64,000 nt of DNA, from assembly GCA_902600485.1 (NCBI GenBank), contig CACKJD010000004.1, forward strand, positions 37,137 through 101,136, given 5' to 3'. Both the position numbers and the translations under genes were made by a program. The notes below the pieces were generated by a model. That model searched no databases, was not told the origin of the DNA, and saw nothing but the letters and a program-made list of their open reading frames with translations. This document shows positions 44,646 through 53,992 of the stretch, one piece after another; position 1 is the first letter of the stretch; every line of letters starts with the position of its first letter. This DNA comes from an uncultured Pelagibacteraceae bacterium (GTDB lineage Bacteria > Pseudomonadota > Alphaproteobacteria > Pelagibacterales > Pelagibacteraceae).

Positions 44646-45907
44646 TAATGCGCTACTGCAGCAGCACCGTGTTCATCAACTAGATCACCGCTTACAAATC
44701 TATTTAAGTTAAAAGCAGCATTTAATTTGTGCGGTTCATCATTAGCTATGGTGTGTGCGAATAAATCTCCAGAACCAGGTGTAGCTTTAAAACCACCAGT
44801 ACCCCAACCACAATTAAAATATAAACCTTTAACTTGAGTTTTACTAATTATTGGACTTGCATCTGGGCAAATATCTACAATACCTCCCCATTGTCTTAAC
44901 ATTTTCATTCTACTAAATATCGGGTATAATTCTAATATTGCTCTTAAAGTTTCCTCAACAATATTATGACTACCTTTTTGAGTGTAAGAAACATATGAGT
45001 CCGTACCAGCTCCAATTACAAGTTCACCTTTATCTGATTGACTTACATAAGCATGTACAGCATTTGACATTACAACTGTATCAATTATTGGTTTAACTGG
45101 CTCAGAAACTAATGCTTGAAGAGGTTTGCTTTCTAACGGCAATCTTATACCAGCCATATTTGCTATAACACTAGAATGTCCTGCAGCAACAACACCAATT
45201 TTTTTGGTTTTTATAAAACCTTTTGTTGTTTCTATTCCCTCGACCTTATCACCATTTCTTTTTATACCTTTAACTTCACAATTTTGTATAATATCAACTC
45301 CCATTTCATCTGCGCCACGAGCATAACCCCATGCAACAGCATCATGCCTTGCTGTTCCAGCTCTTTTTTGTAAAGTACCTCCTAGAACTGGGTATCTAAT
45401 GTTTGGAGATGTATTAATAATTGGACAAAATTTTTTAACTTCTTCTGTATTTAACCAGACTGCATCAATACCATTTAATCTATTTGCATGAGTTCTTCTT
45501 TTTAAATCTCTGACATCCTGAAGATTATGCGCAAGATTCATAACCCCTCTTTGACTAAACATAACATTGTAATTTAATTCTTGAGATAATCCTTCCCAAA
45601 TTTTAAGTGCATGATCATAAAGTCCAGCACTAGCATCCCATAAATAGTTTGATCTAATTATTGTTGTATTTCTTCCAGTGTTACCACCACCAATCCAACC
45701 TTTTTCAACAACAGCAATATTTGTCATTTTGTGTTTTTTGGCTAAATAATAAGCAGTTGCAAGTCCATGACCTCCACCACCAATTATAACTGTGTCGTAC
45801 TCTTTTTTTGGTTCTGGATCTCTCCAAGCTCTTTGCCAATTTTCATGCCCACTAAAAGCATTTTTTATTAGCGAAAATATTGAATATTTATTTTTCATTT
45901 TGAACAA
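44645..45907 (-). CDS. soxB: sarcosine oxidase beta subunit
   Basis: [52 protein letters not shown]. Confidence 0.98.
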   Translation of the reverse strand: MFKMKNKYSIFSLIKNAFSGHENWQRAWRDPEPKKEYDTVIIGGGGHGLATAYYLAKKHKMTNIAVVEKGWIGGGNTGRNTTIIRSNYLWDASAGLYDHALKIWEGLSQELNYNVMFSQRGVMNLAHNLQDVRDLKRRTHANRLNGIDAVWLNTEEVKKFCPIINTSPNIRYPVLGGTLQKRAGTARHDAVAWGYARGADEMGVDIIQNCEVKGIKRNGDKVEGIETTKGFIKTKKIGVVAAGHSSVIANMAGIRLPLESKPLQALVSEPVKPIIDTVVMSNAVHAYVSQSDKGELVIGAGTDSYVSYTQKGSHNIVEETLRAILELYPIFSRMKMLRQWGGIVDICPDASPIISKTQVKGLYFNCGWGTGGFKATPGSGDLFAHTIANDEPHKLNAAFNLNRFVSGDLVDEHGAAAVAH

Positions 45908-45961
45908 AATTACTTCATAAATATTGAATATTCAATGATTTCAAGTTACACAGGTAAATAG

Positions 45962-46056
45962 GGAAGGATGGGTGAGCTGGTTTAAACCAGCGGTTTGCTA
46001 AACCGCCGTACGCTTGAAAAGGTGTACCGAGGGTTCGAATCCCTCTCCTTCCGCCA
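45962..46056 (+). tRNA. tRNA-Ser, anticodon GCT, with encoded CCA
   Basis: Acceptor GGAAGGA/TCCTTCC; anticodon arm GCGGT-TTGCTAA-ACCGC; long variable arm; GGGTTCGAATCCC T arm; GCCA end. Confidence 0.95.
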
Positions 46057-46078
46057 AAAAAGGTGCTTAATTTATTTA

Positions 46079-46333
46079 TCAATTTAACTCATTTTTTAAC
46101 TTAAAAATTAGCTTTTTAAGTAGCGCATTATCTTCGGGATTGAGAATAGTATCTTTTTCTAATGATTTTCTAACTTCTTTCCTAATTTTTTCTCTCAAAA
46201 TTTCTCTGCCGTAATCTGATTGTAAAAGTTCAAATTTTTTTTCATACTCACTAATCTTTGCATCAATTGTAAATTTATATAATAAAAATAAACATATAAA
46301 AACAAACAAGGTTTTATAAATAAATATTTTCAT
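46079..46333 (-). CDS. small single-pass membrane protein of unknown function
   Basis: 84 aa; N-terminal TM (TLFVFICLFLLYKF) followed by charged helical segment; spacing tight to next gene. Confidence 0.6.
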   Translation of the reverse strand: MKIFIYKTLFVFICLFLLYKFTIDAKISEYEKKFELLQSDYGREILREKIRKEVRKSLEKDTILNPEDNALLKKLIFKLKNELN

Positions 46334-46335
46334 AA

Positions 46336-47931
46336 TTATTTTCTGAATATACTATTTATTGAATTATTGTTAACAATAATTTGATTAATTAGTTCAAAAT
46401 TATTATATAAATATTCATCCTTTTTTATTGGATTTTGATTTAGATAATAATGGTTAGTTATAATAAACTCAGCATCTTCAATTTTTTTAACAAATATTAT
46501 TTTATCTCTTTTATTTTTATCAATTAATTTTTTGCTATAATAATAAGGTGAGTTGCTATAAACGTATACTAAGAATTTATCTTTTTTATAATTATCTAAT
46601 AAATATTCTAAAGAGTCTTTATTTGATACACCCCAATAATCTAATTCAAAATTAGATTTGACTTTGTTTTTTATTAAAAAATTGTAATAAACATATTGAT
46701 AAGGATGATTAATAAAAATCCAATATAATGAGGATAAAATTGAAAAAAATATAAATGGTATTATAAATTTAAACTTAATGTATTTTCTTAAAATATCTAT
46801 ACCAAATAGTGAAAGAATTATAATTGATGGATATAAAAAATAAGTATGTCGCCAACTACCATATAATGTTGAGTCAAATATAATTACATAGCTTAAAATG
46901 ATAATAATGTTCAAAAGTGCAATAATATTAAAAAACTGAAAATTATTTGTCCAAAGGTTCGAATATACTTTATTATCGATATATAAATAATTTAAAATTA
47001 AATCTTTAAAACTAAAAAACGCTCCAATAAAAAAAAATATAACTATGACGAGTGGGGTCGTAGCCATAAATAAGATCAAAGTATAATTCCAAGGTATATT
47101 TTTTGCTTGATGATACTCTCCTAAAAAAAAAACTAAACCGCGCCAATTGTAAGAAGACATACTTTTAAAAGTATAGACTAAATTTTCTAATGGATTTGAC
47201 CATAAAAAAGGCCATAATAAATAAGAAAACAATACAACAAGTAAAAAACATTTCAAAATATCTATAAAATTTTTTTTAAATATTTTTTTACTGTTGAGTC
47301 CGTCTAAAAAAAGAACAAAAATAAAAATTAAGACAATTAGAACACCTAGAATTCTCACATTTATTGACATTGCTGCGAATAAGCTAAATAAATAAATAAA
47401 ACAATTTTTCCTAGTAATGAAATATTTTAAAAAATAATAAAAACTAATGGTATAAAATGATAAAAAAATAATATCTTTATTATTATAAAATGCCTCTGCA
47501 AATATTCTTGGTGATAATATTAAAAATAAAAATCCTACTATAGATACTGTTTGACTGTAGTAAATTCTTAAAGTGAAATAAAAATAAGCAGATCCTAAAA
47601 AAAAAATTAAAAAATTAATAAGGTGACGTAATAAAAAAACGTTTTTAATATCATTTATTTTTGCCAAATCTTCTATATATGCTAATGGTAAATTAAACAA
47701 AACCCCATATTCTCTATAAATATAACTTGATAGATCTGGATAACCTTGCAAAATATTTAGATTAAGTTTTTTATAAATCTCATTTAATGATACGAAACCA
47801 CTATATCTTTCATTTACTTCATCCCAGCTAATTCCATAATCTGAAAAAATTATCAAACCAGTCACTAAGTATAAACTTAAAATTAAAAAAAAATATTTTT
47901 CATTTAAAACTGTAGAAAATACCTTATTCAT
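46336..47931 (-). CDS. polytopic membrane glycosyltransferase (GT39/PMT/ArnT-like)
   Basis: 531 aa, many TM helices; N-terminal GISWDEVNERYSG acidic motif; FYNNKDIIFLSFYTISFYYFL. Confidence 0.75.
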   Translation of the reverse strand: MNKVFSTVLNEKYFFLILSLYLVTGLIIFSDYGISWDEVNERYSGFVSLNEIYKKLNLNILQGYPDLSSYIYREYGVLFNLPLAYIEDLAKINDIKNVFLLRHLINFLIFFLGSAYFYFTLRIYYSQTVSIVGFLFLILSPRIFAEAFYNNKDIIFLSFYTISFYYFLKYFITRKNCFIYLFSLFAAMSINVRILGVLIVLIFIFVLFLDGLNSKKIFKKNFIDILKCFLLVVLFSYLLWPFLWSNPLENLVYTFKSMSSYNWRGLVFFLGEYHQAKNIPWNYTLILFMATTPLVIVIFFFIGAFFSFKDLILNYLYIDNKVYSNLWTNNFQFFNIIALLNIIIILSYVIIFDSTLYGSWRHTYFLYPSIIILSLFGIDILRKYIKFKFIIPFIFFSILSSLYWIFINHPYQYVYYNFLIKNKVKSNFELDYWGVSNKDSLEYLLDNYKKDKFLVYVYSNSPYYYSKKLIDKNKRDKIIFVKKIEDAEFIITNHYYLNQNPIKKDEYLYNNFELINQIIVNNNSINSIFRK

Positions 47932-48044
47932 TTCAAATTATTAGTTTATCTCGAATTTTTTTTTTTTTTCAATAATTTATACTATCTAATTCTATAATTA
48001 ATTATTTATTAAATACTTGACTTTATTAATTTCTTCTTAAATTT

Positions 48045-49181
48045 TTACTTTAAATTTTTTTTTATAAATTCAAATTTCTTTAATGCTGCTGCAATCGTCA
48101 TGTCCATATCGTAATATGCGTAGTCTGCTAATCTTCCACCAGTAAAAAAATTTTTGTAATTCTTATTTAAATAATTTACATATTTAGAATGAATTAAACG
48201 ATTTTTTTTATCATTAATTGGATAGTACGGTTCATTACTATTTAATTCTGGATATTCTTTTATAATTAAGGTCTTTTCTTTATATTTTCTGTTAGAATGC
48301 AAATGTCTTGGTTCATGAATTCTAGTAAACTTAATTTTTTTTTCTGGATAATTCATTACTGATGTTCCTTGGTAATCCTTTTTATTAAGTATTTTTTTTT
48401 TAAATTTTACAGATCTCCATTCTAATTTACCAAATTTATAATTTAGCAATTTATCTAAAGGACCCGTGTATACAATTGCATTATTAACAATATATTTTTG
48501 TTGAAGATTAAAACTTTTATTATAAATGATTTTAATTAAAGGATTTGATGTTAGTCTTTTAAAAACTTCTGTATAACCATCCAATGGTATGCCTTCTATG
48601 TCTGCATTTTTAAAATAAGTCTTGTCATAATTAAACCTTATTGGAAGCCTGTTAAAAATGGAGCTAGGTAATTTCTTTGGACTTTTGCCCCATTGTTTTT
48701 CAGTATAACCCTCAATAAAAGCTTTATAAAGTTCTTTTCCAATTTGCATTAGAGCCTTTTCCTCAAAATTATTAGGATTATTTTTAATAAATTTTTTTGT
48801 TTTATTTTTTAAAAACAATTCAGCTGTTGATGGATCTAGTTTTTTATTAAAAAATTTGTTTATAGTTTCTAGATTAATTGGCATTTGGTAAATTTTAGAT
48901 TTATAATTTGATAATACCTGGTGTTTATAATTGTTTAAAGAAGTAAACTTTTTTAAATAATTCCATACATTTTTTTTTGATGTATGGAATATGTGTGTAC
49001 CGTATTTATGAAATTCTATACCTGTTTGTTCATCAATTTCACTGTAACAATTACCACCAATATGATTTCTTTTCTCAATTATTGTAACTTTCTTTTTTAA
49101 TACGTTTGCTAATCTTTCAGCTATTACGCATCCATACAAACCAGATCCCACTATAAGAAAATCAGTTTTAATTTTTTTCAT
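48045..49181 (-). CDS. glf: UDP-galactopyranose mutase
   Basis: DFLIVGSGLYGCVIAERLAN FAD motif; GGNCYSEIDEQTGIEFHKYGTHIFHTS; FIEGYTEKQWGKSP. Confidence 0.96.
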   Translation of the reverse strand: MKKIKTDFLIVGSGLYGCVIAERLANVLKKKVTIIEKRNHIGGNCYSEIDEQTGIEFHKYGTHIFHTSKKNVWNYLKKFTSLNNYKHQVLSNYKSKIYQMPINLETINKFFNKKLDPSTAELFLKNKTKKFIKNNPNNFEEKALMQIGKELYKAFIEGYTEKQWGKSPKKLPSSIFNRLPIRFNYDKTYFKNADIEGIPLDGYTEVFKRLTSNPLIKIIYNKSFNLQQKYIVNNAIVYTGPLDKLLNYKFGKLEWRSVKFKKKILNKKDYQGTSVMNYPEKKIKFTRIHEPRHLHSNRKYKEKTLIIKEYPELNSNEPYYPINDKKNRLIHSKYVNYLNKNYKNFFTGGRLADYAYYDMDMTIAAALKKFEFIKKNLK

Positions 49182-49861
49182 TTAAAGTAAATAATTTCAT
49201 TTAAAGATTTTAAACAAAAATATAGTAATTTCCATTTTTTAATCGAAACTTCACCTGTTTGTCTTTCCTTATGATCGACGCTAATAAATTTTAATGATTT
49301 ATCTTTTGCTGCAATTATTGAAATCAAGACATTTGGTATAATCGAATTTTCAATTTTATTTATATTTTCAGCCAAAAAAGATTTTTTTATTAATCTAAAA
49401 GGACTATTGGCATCCTTAACCAAAACCCCATGAAAAATAAGAATTATAAATTTCATTAAATTTGTAATTATTAGTCTTATTAATTTATCTTTTCTTTTAT
49501 TTCTTTTTCCAATAATTAGGTTTTCTCTAAAGTCTTTTCTTAAAAACTGTTCGATATCATTAATGTAAAACTGGTCATCACTATCCATTTGGAAAATATA
49601 ATCACAATCATATTTCAATGCATATTTATATCCACAAGAAATTGTTTTGCCGTGACCTTCATTTTGTTTATTGATAATAATTATATTTTCATTATCTCTA
49701 AATCTTTCAATTTTTTTTTTTGTTTCATCTTTAGAACCGTCGTTAATAAGTATAATCTTAATATTAAATACTAATGTTTTGCTGATAAGTTCACTAACAA
49801 CCTTCTCAATAATTTTCTCTTCATTATAAATAGGTATTATAATAAATATTTTCTTACGCAT
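49178..49861 (-). CDS. family 2 glycosyltransferase
   Basis: IIIPIYNEEKIIEKVVSEL; ILINDGSKDETKKKI; DYIFQMDSDDQF. Confidence 0.92.
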   Translation of the reverse strand: MRKKIFIIIPIYNEEKIIEKVVSELISKTLVFNIKIILINDGSKDETKKKIERFRDNENIIIINKQNEGHGKTISCGYKYALKYDCDYIFQMDSDDQFYINDIEQFLRKDFRENLIIGKRNKRKDKLIRLIITNLMKFIILIFHGVLVKDANSPFRLIKKSFLAENINKIENSIIPNVLISIIAAKDKSLKFISVDHKERQTGEVSIKKWKLLYFCLKSLNEIIYFK

Positions 49862-49869
49862 CTCTTTTT

Positions 49870-52098
49870 TTAATATAATGGTTCATCTTTAAAGAAGTTC
49901 TTAAGTTTTAATGGCTGCCCTTCAAGAATATACCTATATACATTATAATTTTCTAAAACTCTTTGAACATAATTTCTAGTTTCTTTAAATTTAATAAGTT
50001 CTATCCAATCTACATAATCTATTTGTTTTTTTTGAGGATTTTTATTTAATTTTTTCCAGTATCTAACTCTTTTGGGTCCGGCATTATATGCTGCAATAGC
50101 GAATGGATATGATCCATCATATTCTAATATTAAACCTGCTAAATAATGAGAACCTAATTTGATATTATATTCTGGATCTTGAGTTAATCTCGATTTTGAA
50201 TATGGTAATTTTGCCTGCTTTGCAACAACTTTAGCTGTGTAGGTCATAAGCTGCATCATCCCTTTGGCTCCAGCATAACTGTTAGCTTTAGAGTCAAATT
50301 CACTTTCTTGCCTTATAACAGCTAAAATTAATGCCTGATCGGGTATTTTTCTTCCAGCAACATAACTAGGCGTATTTATTACCGGATAATTATATTTGTT
50401 GTGAAATCTTTTTTCATAAGATGCTATTTTAGAAATTTGTATTGCAAAATCATATCTTGAAATATCTGTAGCAAGTTGAGCTGATAATATTTCACTACCT
50501 TTATCAATATTATCTAAAGCTAAATATCTAAAAATATGTTTGGTATACTTATCCTTATCTAATTCATAAAGTAAATGTACTAATTTATAAAGATCCTTCT
50601 TAAAAAAATTTTTTTTATAATTTTCATCAATTTCCGATAGAGTAGGTAGATTATATTTCTCATCTTCAAAAATTTTTAAGTGAGATAGCTGTCCATAGTA
50701 TGTAGTAGGATATGTAGATGCAATTTTATAATATTTGTTTGCAGTGACGGTATCATTCAACGCTTCGTAACTTCTAGCAATCCAATAAGCTCCTCTAGAC
50801 AAACTAATTGGATATCCTACATTTTCAAAAAAAGATTTAAAATGTTCACGAGCTCTTAGAGGGTCATTTAAAAAACTTAAAGATATCCAGCCACTTAACC
50901 ATTCAGCTTCAGCAAATTCTGGTGTGCCTTCATCAAGAACATGATTACTTACAATTTCGTAAGAAGTTTGATATTTCTTTTTATATATTAAGGATCTAGC
51001 AATAATTGATCTTTCAATCCACCATTTATCAGGTCTAACTAAATAATTTTTGTTATTTTTGATATTTAATAATATTTCTAATGAACTGTCGACTCTACCT
51101 CTTTTTCTTCTCCATTTTAATCTATCATAGTTTAGACCAGAATCATTTTTAAACTTTTCTGGAACTTTTGAGATTGCCGCATCCACACCATAGGATTTAC
51201 TCATTAAAAGCTGTCTTGCATTATAAAGAGCTTGATAGTCCTTAGGTAGATATCTTAACATTCTTTTAAGATCCCAATATTTATTTTCCCATGCTAAATA
51301 ATCAGCTCTTTTAATATGATCTTCTGATTTTAGATATTTATTAAATCTTTTCTTATAGGTTCTTAATTCATTTTTATTAAGATCTGCTCTAATCCATCCT
51401 TTTTTGATTAAATTTATACCCCCCGCTATATTTCCTTCTTTAATTAAACTTTCTCCTAATATCATTTCTCCGAATCCACTGAGAGGTTCTTTTTCTTCAA
51501 ATATCTTAATAATTCTTTTCGGGCTCATATTTTTTGTAGATAATTTCTTTTCAGATAAATATTCAACTCTACCAATTCTTGGATATTTTTTATTATTTTC
51601 TAGGAATTCGCTATAAAGACTATAATCTGCATTATTATTTTTTTCTAATAGATATCTCCAAACAATAAAGTTATAAATTGATTTATCTTTTGCCTTTTTA
51701 GATAATTTAATTGCTGTTTCCCATTTTCTTTTTTCCATAAGAGAAATAGCTTTTTTTGCTATTTCAAAATCTTTTTTATTGTAATATTTTGATTTTATTT
51801 TTTTAGCTTTCTTTTCAACCTTTTTTTTGGCAATCACCAATGGCTTGTTCTTTGGTAAAATAACACCTAAAATATTTTTATCTTGATCCTTGCTTTTAAC
51901 CTCGGCCTCAGTCTTGTTATCTAATGAGGGTTTTTTTAAAGGTAAAATTTCACTTTTAAGCTCACTGATAACTTTTTTTTCAGAGCTTATTTCTGGTTTT
52001 TTCTTTGGTATAATTAAACTATCACTTAATGCATTGGATGACAAAATTATGAAACATAATATTGTAATTAAAATAGATATTTTTTTATATTTGATCAT
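49870..52098 (-). CDS. soluble-type lytic murein transglycosylase
   Basis: 742 aa; ALILAVIRQESEFDSKANSYAGAKGMMQLM and YPFAIAAYNAGPKRV SLT motifs; N-terminal signal. Confidence 0.94.
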   Translation of the reverse strand: MIKYKKISILITILCFIILSSNALSDSLIIPKKKPEISSEKKVISELKSEILPLKKPSLDNKTEAEVKSKDQDKNILGVILPKNKPLVIAKKKVEKKAKKIKSKYYNKKDFEIAKKAISLMEKRKWETAIKLSKKAKDKSIYNFIVWRYLLEKNNNADYSLYSEFLENNKKYPRIGRVEYLSEKKLSTKNMSPKRIIKIFEEKEPLSGFGEMILGESLIKEGNIAGGINLIKKGWIRADLNKNELRTYKKRFNKYLKSEDHIKRADYLAWENKYWDLKRMLRYLPKDYQALYNARQLLMSKSYGVDAAISKVPEKFKNDSGLNYDRLKWRRKRGRVDSSLEILLNIKNNKNYLVRPDKWWIERSIIARSLIYKKKYQTSYEIVSNHVLDEGTPEFAEAEWLSGWISLSFLNDPLRAREHFKSFFENVGYPISLSRGAYWIARSYEALNDTVTANKYYKIASTYPTTYYGQLSHLKIFEDEKYNLPTLSEIDENYKKNFFKKDLYKLVHLLYELDKDKYTKHIFRYLALDNIDKGSEILSAQLATDISRYDFAIQISKIASYEKRFHNKYNYPVINTPSYVAGRKIPDQALILAVIRQESEFDSKANSYAGAKGMMQLMTYTAKVVAKQAKLPYSKSRLTQDPEYNIKLGSHYLAGLILEYDGSYPFAIAAYNAGPKRVRYWKKLNKNPQKKQIDYVDWIELIKFKETRNYVQRVLENYNVYRYILEGQPLKLKNFFKDEPLY

Positions 52099-52139
52099 AA
52101 TTTTAGTAAATGAATCGATAATTTATGTTATAAGTTCAT

Positions 52140-53024
52140 ATGTTTAAAGGATCAAATGTTGCATTAATAACTCCTTTTAAGGATAATATATTAGACGAAG
52201 AAAACTATATAAAATTAATTAATTTTCACATTGAAAATGGTACTAACGGGTTAGTTCCCGCAGGAACTACAGGTGAATCTCCCACGTTAAGTCATAATGA
52301 ACATGAAAAAGTAATCGAAATATGTATTAAAGAGTCCGCAGGTAAAATTCCAGTAATAGCTGGCACAGGATCAAATTCAACTGAAGAAGCTGTTTCATTG
52401 ACAAAACATGCTGAAAAGGCTGGAGCTAATGGAGTATTAGTAGTTACACCTTATTATAATAAACCAACACAAGAGGGTTTATATCGTCATTACAAAGCTA
52501 TTAATGATAACACAAGTTTACCAATAATAATCTACAATATACCAAGCAGATGTGTAATTGACATGTCAGTAGATACAATGGCAAGATTGTTTGAGCTTAA
52601 AAATATAGCAGGCGTTAAAGATGCTACTGGTGATCTTAATAGGTTAGACCAAACTATTAAAAAGTTGGGACCAGAATTTATACAGTTAACCGGAGAAGAC
52701 GGCTTAGCATTTAAATTTAATAAAAGAGGAGGTGTGGGAATAATTTCTGTTACAGCAAATATTGCACCAAAACAATGTTCTGAAATGCAGAGATTATCAA
52801 AATCTAACAAAGATCAAGATATAAAAAAAGCTGAAAGTATTGATAAAATTTTACAACCGTTACATAAAGCATTGTTTATTGAGAGCAATCCTGCACCAGT
52901 TAAATATGCAGCAAAAATACTAGGATTGTGCAGTGATGAAATTAGACTGCCTTTAGTCAATATAAAAGAGGAAACTAAAAAAGAAGTTGATAAAGCATTG
53001 TCAATTGCAAAATTATTAAGTTAA
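52140..53024 (+). CDS. dapA: 4-hydroxy-tetrahydrodipicolinate synthase
   Basis: [45 protein letters not shown]. Confidence 0.98.
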   Translation: MFKGSNVALITPFKDNILDEENYIKLINFHIENGTNGLVPAGTTGESPTLSHNEHEKVIEICIKESAGKIPVIAGTGSNSTEEAVSLTKHAEKAGANGVLVVTPYYNKPTQEGLYRHYKAINDNTSLPIIIYNIPSRCVIDMSVDTMARLFELKNIAGVKDATGDLNRLDQTIKKLGPEFIQLTGEDGLAFKFNKRGGVGIISVTANIAPKQCSEMQRLSKSNKDQDIKKAESIDKILQPLHKALFIESNPAPVKYAAKILGLCSDEIRLPLVNIKEETKKEVDKALSIAKLLS

Positions 53025-53494
53025 TGAAAAATAAAACCAATTCTGGTTTAAAGATAATTTGTTTAAATAGAAAAGCATCTTTCAATTATTTTTTTGAGGA
53101 TATTTATGAAGCAGGATTGATCCTCAAAGGATCAGAAATTAAATCTGTAAGAAATGGTAAAGTAAATATATCAGAAGCATATGCAATTGAAAGAGATGGG
53201 GAACTATACTTGATAAATTCGCATATATCATCATATAAACAAGCAAGTCTGTTAAATCATAATCCTATTGAGGAAAGAAAATTATTATTAAATAAGAAAG
53301 AAATAAATAAATTAATAGGCAAAATGCAAAGAGAAGGATTTACATTAATACCTACCAAAATGTATTTTAAAAAAGGTAAAGCAAAAATTGAAATAGCAGT
53401 CGCAAAAGGAAAAAAACAATATGATAAAAGACAAGCAATTAAAAGAAAAGATTGGAATAGAGACAAAGCAAGATATTTTAGAAAATCCTCATAA
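53024..53494 (+). CDS. smpB: SsrA-binding protein
   Basis: [56 protein letters not shown]. Confidence 0.97.
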   Translation: MKNKTNSGLKIICLNRKASFNYFFEDIYEAGLILKGSEIKSVRNGKVNISEAYAIERDGELYLINSHISSYKQASLLNHNPIEERKLLLNKKEINKLIGKMQREGFTLIPTKMYFKKGKAKIEIAVAKGKKQYDKRQAIKRKDWNRDKARYFRKSS

Positions 53495-53972
53495 ACCAGT
53501 TTATTTAGGAATTGGTTCAAACGTTGGAAATAGAATTAACAACATCAATTATGCATGCTATTTATTAAATAATTTTTGCTCAATATATAAAGTTTCTAAT
53601 TATTACGAGACCAATTCTTGGCCAAATGAAAATTATCCAAAATATCTGAATATTATTTTGAAATGTAAAACTAGATTGAATCCATTTTCATTAATAAAGA
53701 AACTTAAAAAAATCGAAAAAAAACTTGGCAGAAAAAAAAATATCAAAAATTTCCCAAGAACATGCGATATCGATATAATTGATTTCAAAGGCCTTAGATT
53801 TCAAAAAGAAAATCTACAGGTACCACACCCACATTTGTCTAAACGTAATTTTGTATTAGTACCACTATTTGAAATTGAAAAGGGATGGATATTTCCTAAA
53901 ACCAACACTACAATTGATGAATTAATTAAAAATCTTGATATAAAGTCTCTTAGAAGTATTAAAATTTTTTAA
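53421..53972 (+). CDS. folK: 2-amino-4-hydroxy-6-hydroxymethyldihydropteridine pyrophosphokinase
   Basis: [57 protein letters not shown]. Confidence 0.93.
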   Translation: MIKDKQLKEKIGIETKQDILENPHKPVYLGIGSNVGNRINNINYACYLLNNFCSIYKVSNYYETNSWPNENYPKYLNIILKCKTRLNPFSLIKKLKKIEKKLGRKKNIKNFPRTCDIDIIDFKGLRFQKENLQVPHPHLSKRNFVLVPLFEIEKGWIFPKTNTTIDELIKNLDIKSLRSIKIF

Positions 53973-53992
53973 AAGTAATGGTATAAATAAAT

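Noticed and set aside
45970-46000. Perfect palindrome CTGGTTTAAACCAG as a regulatory site
   Set aside because: It lies in the D-arm region of tRNA-Ser and is explained by tRNA structure/sequence.
47932-48044. Terminator between glf and the GT39-like gene from the T run
   Set aside because: The genes are on the minus strand, where the run reads as poly-A, with no GC stem; it does not fit an intrinsic terminator for these genes.
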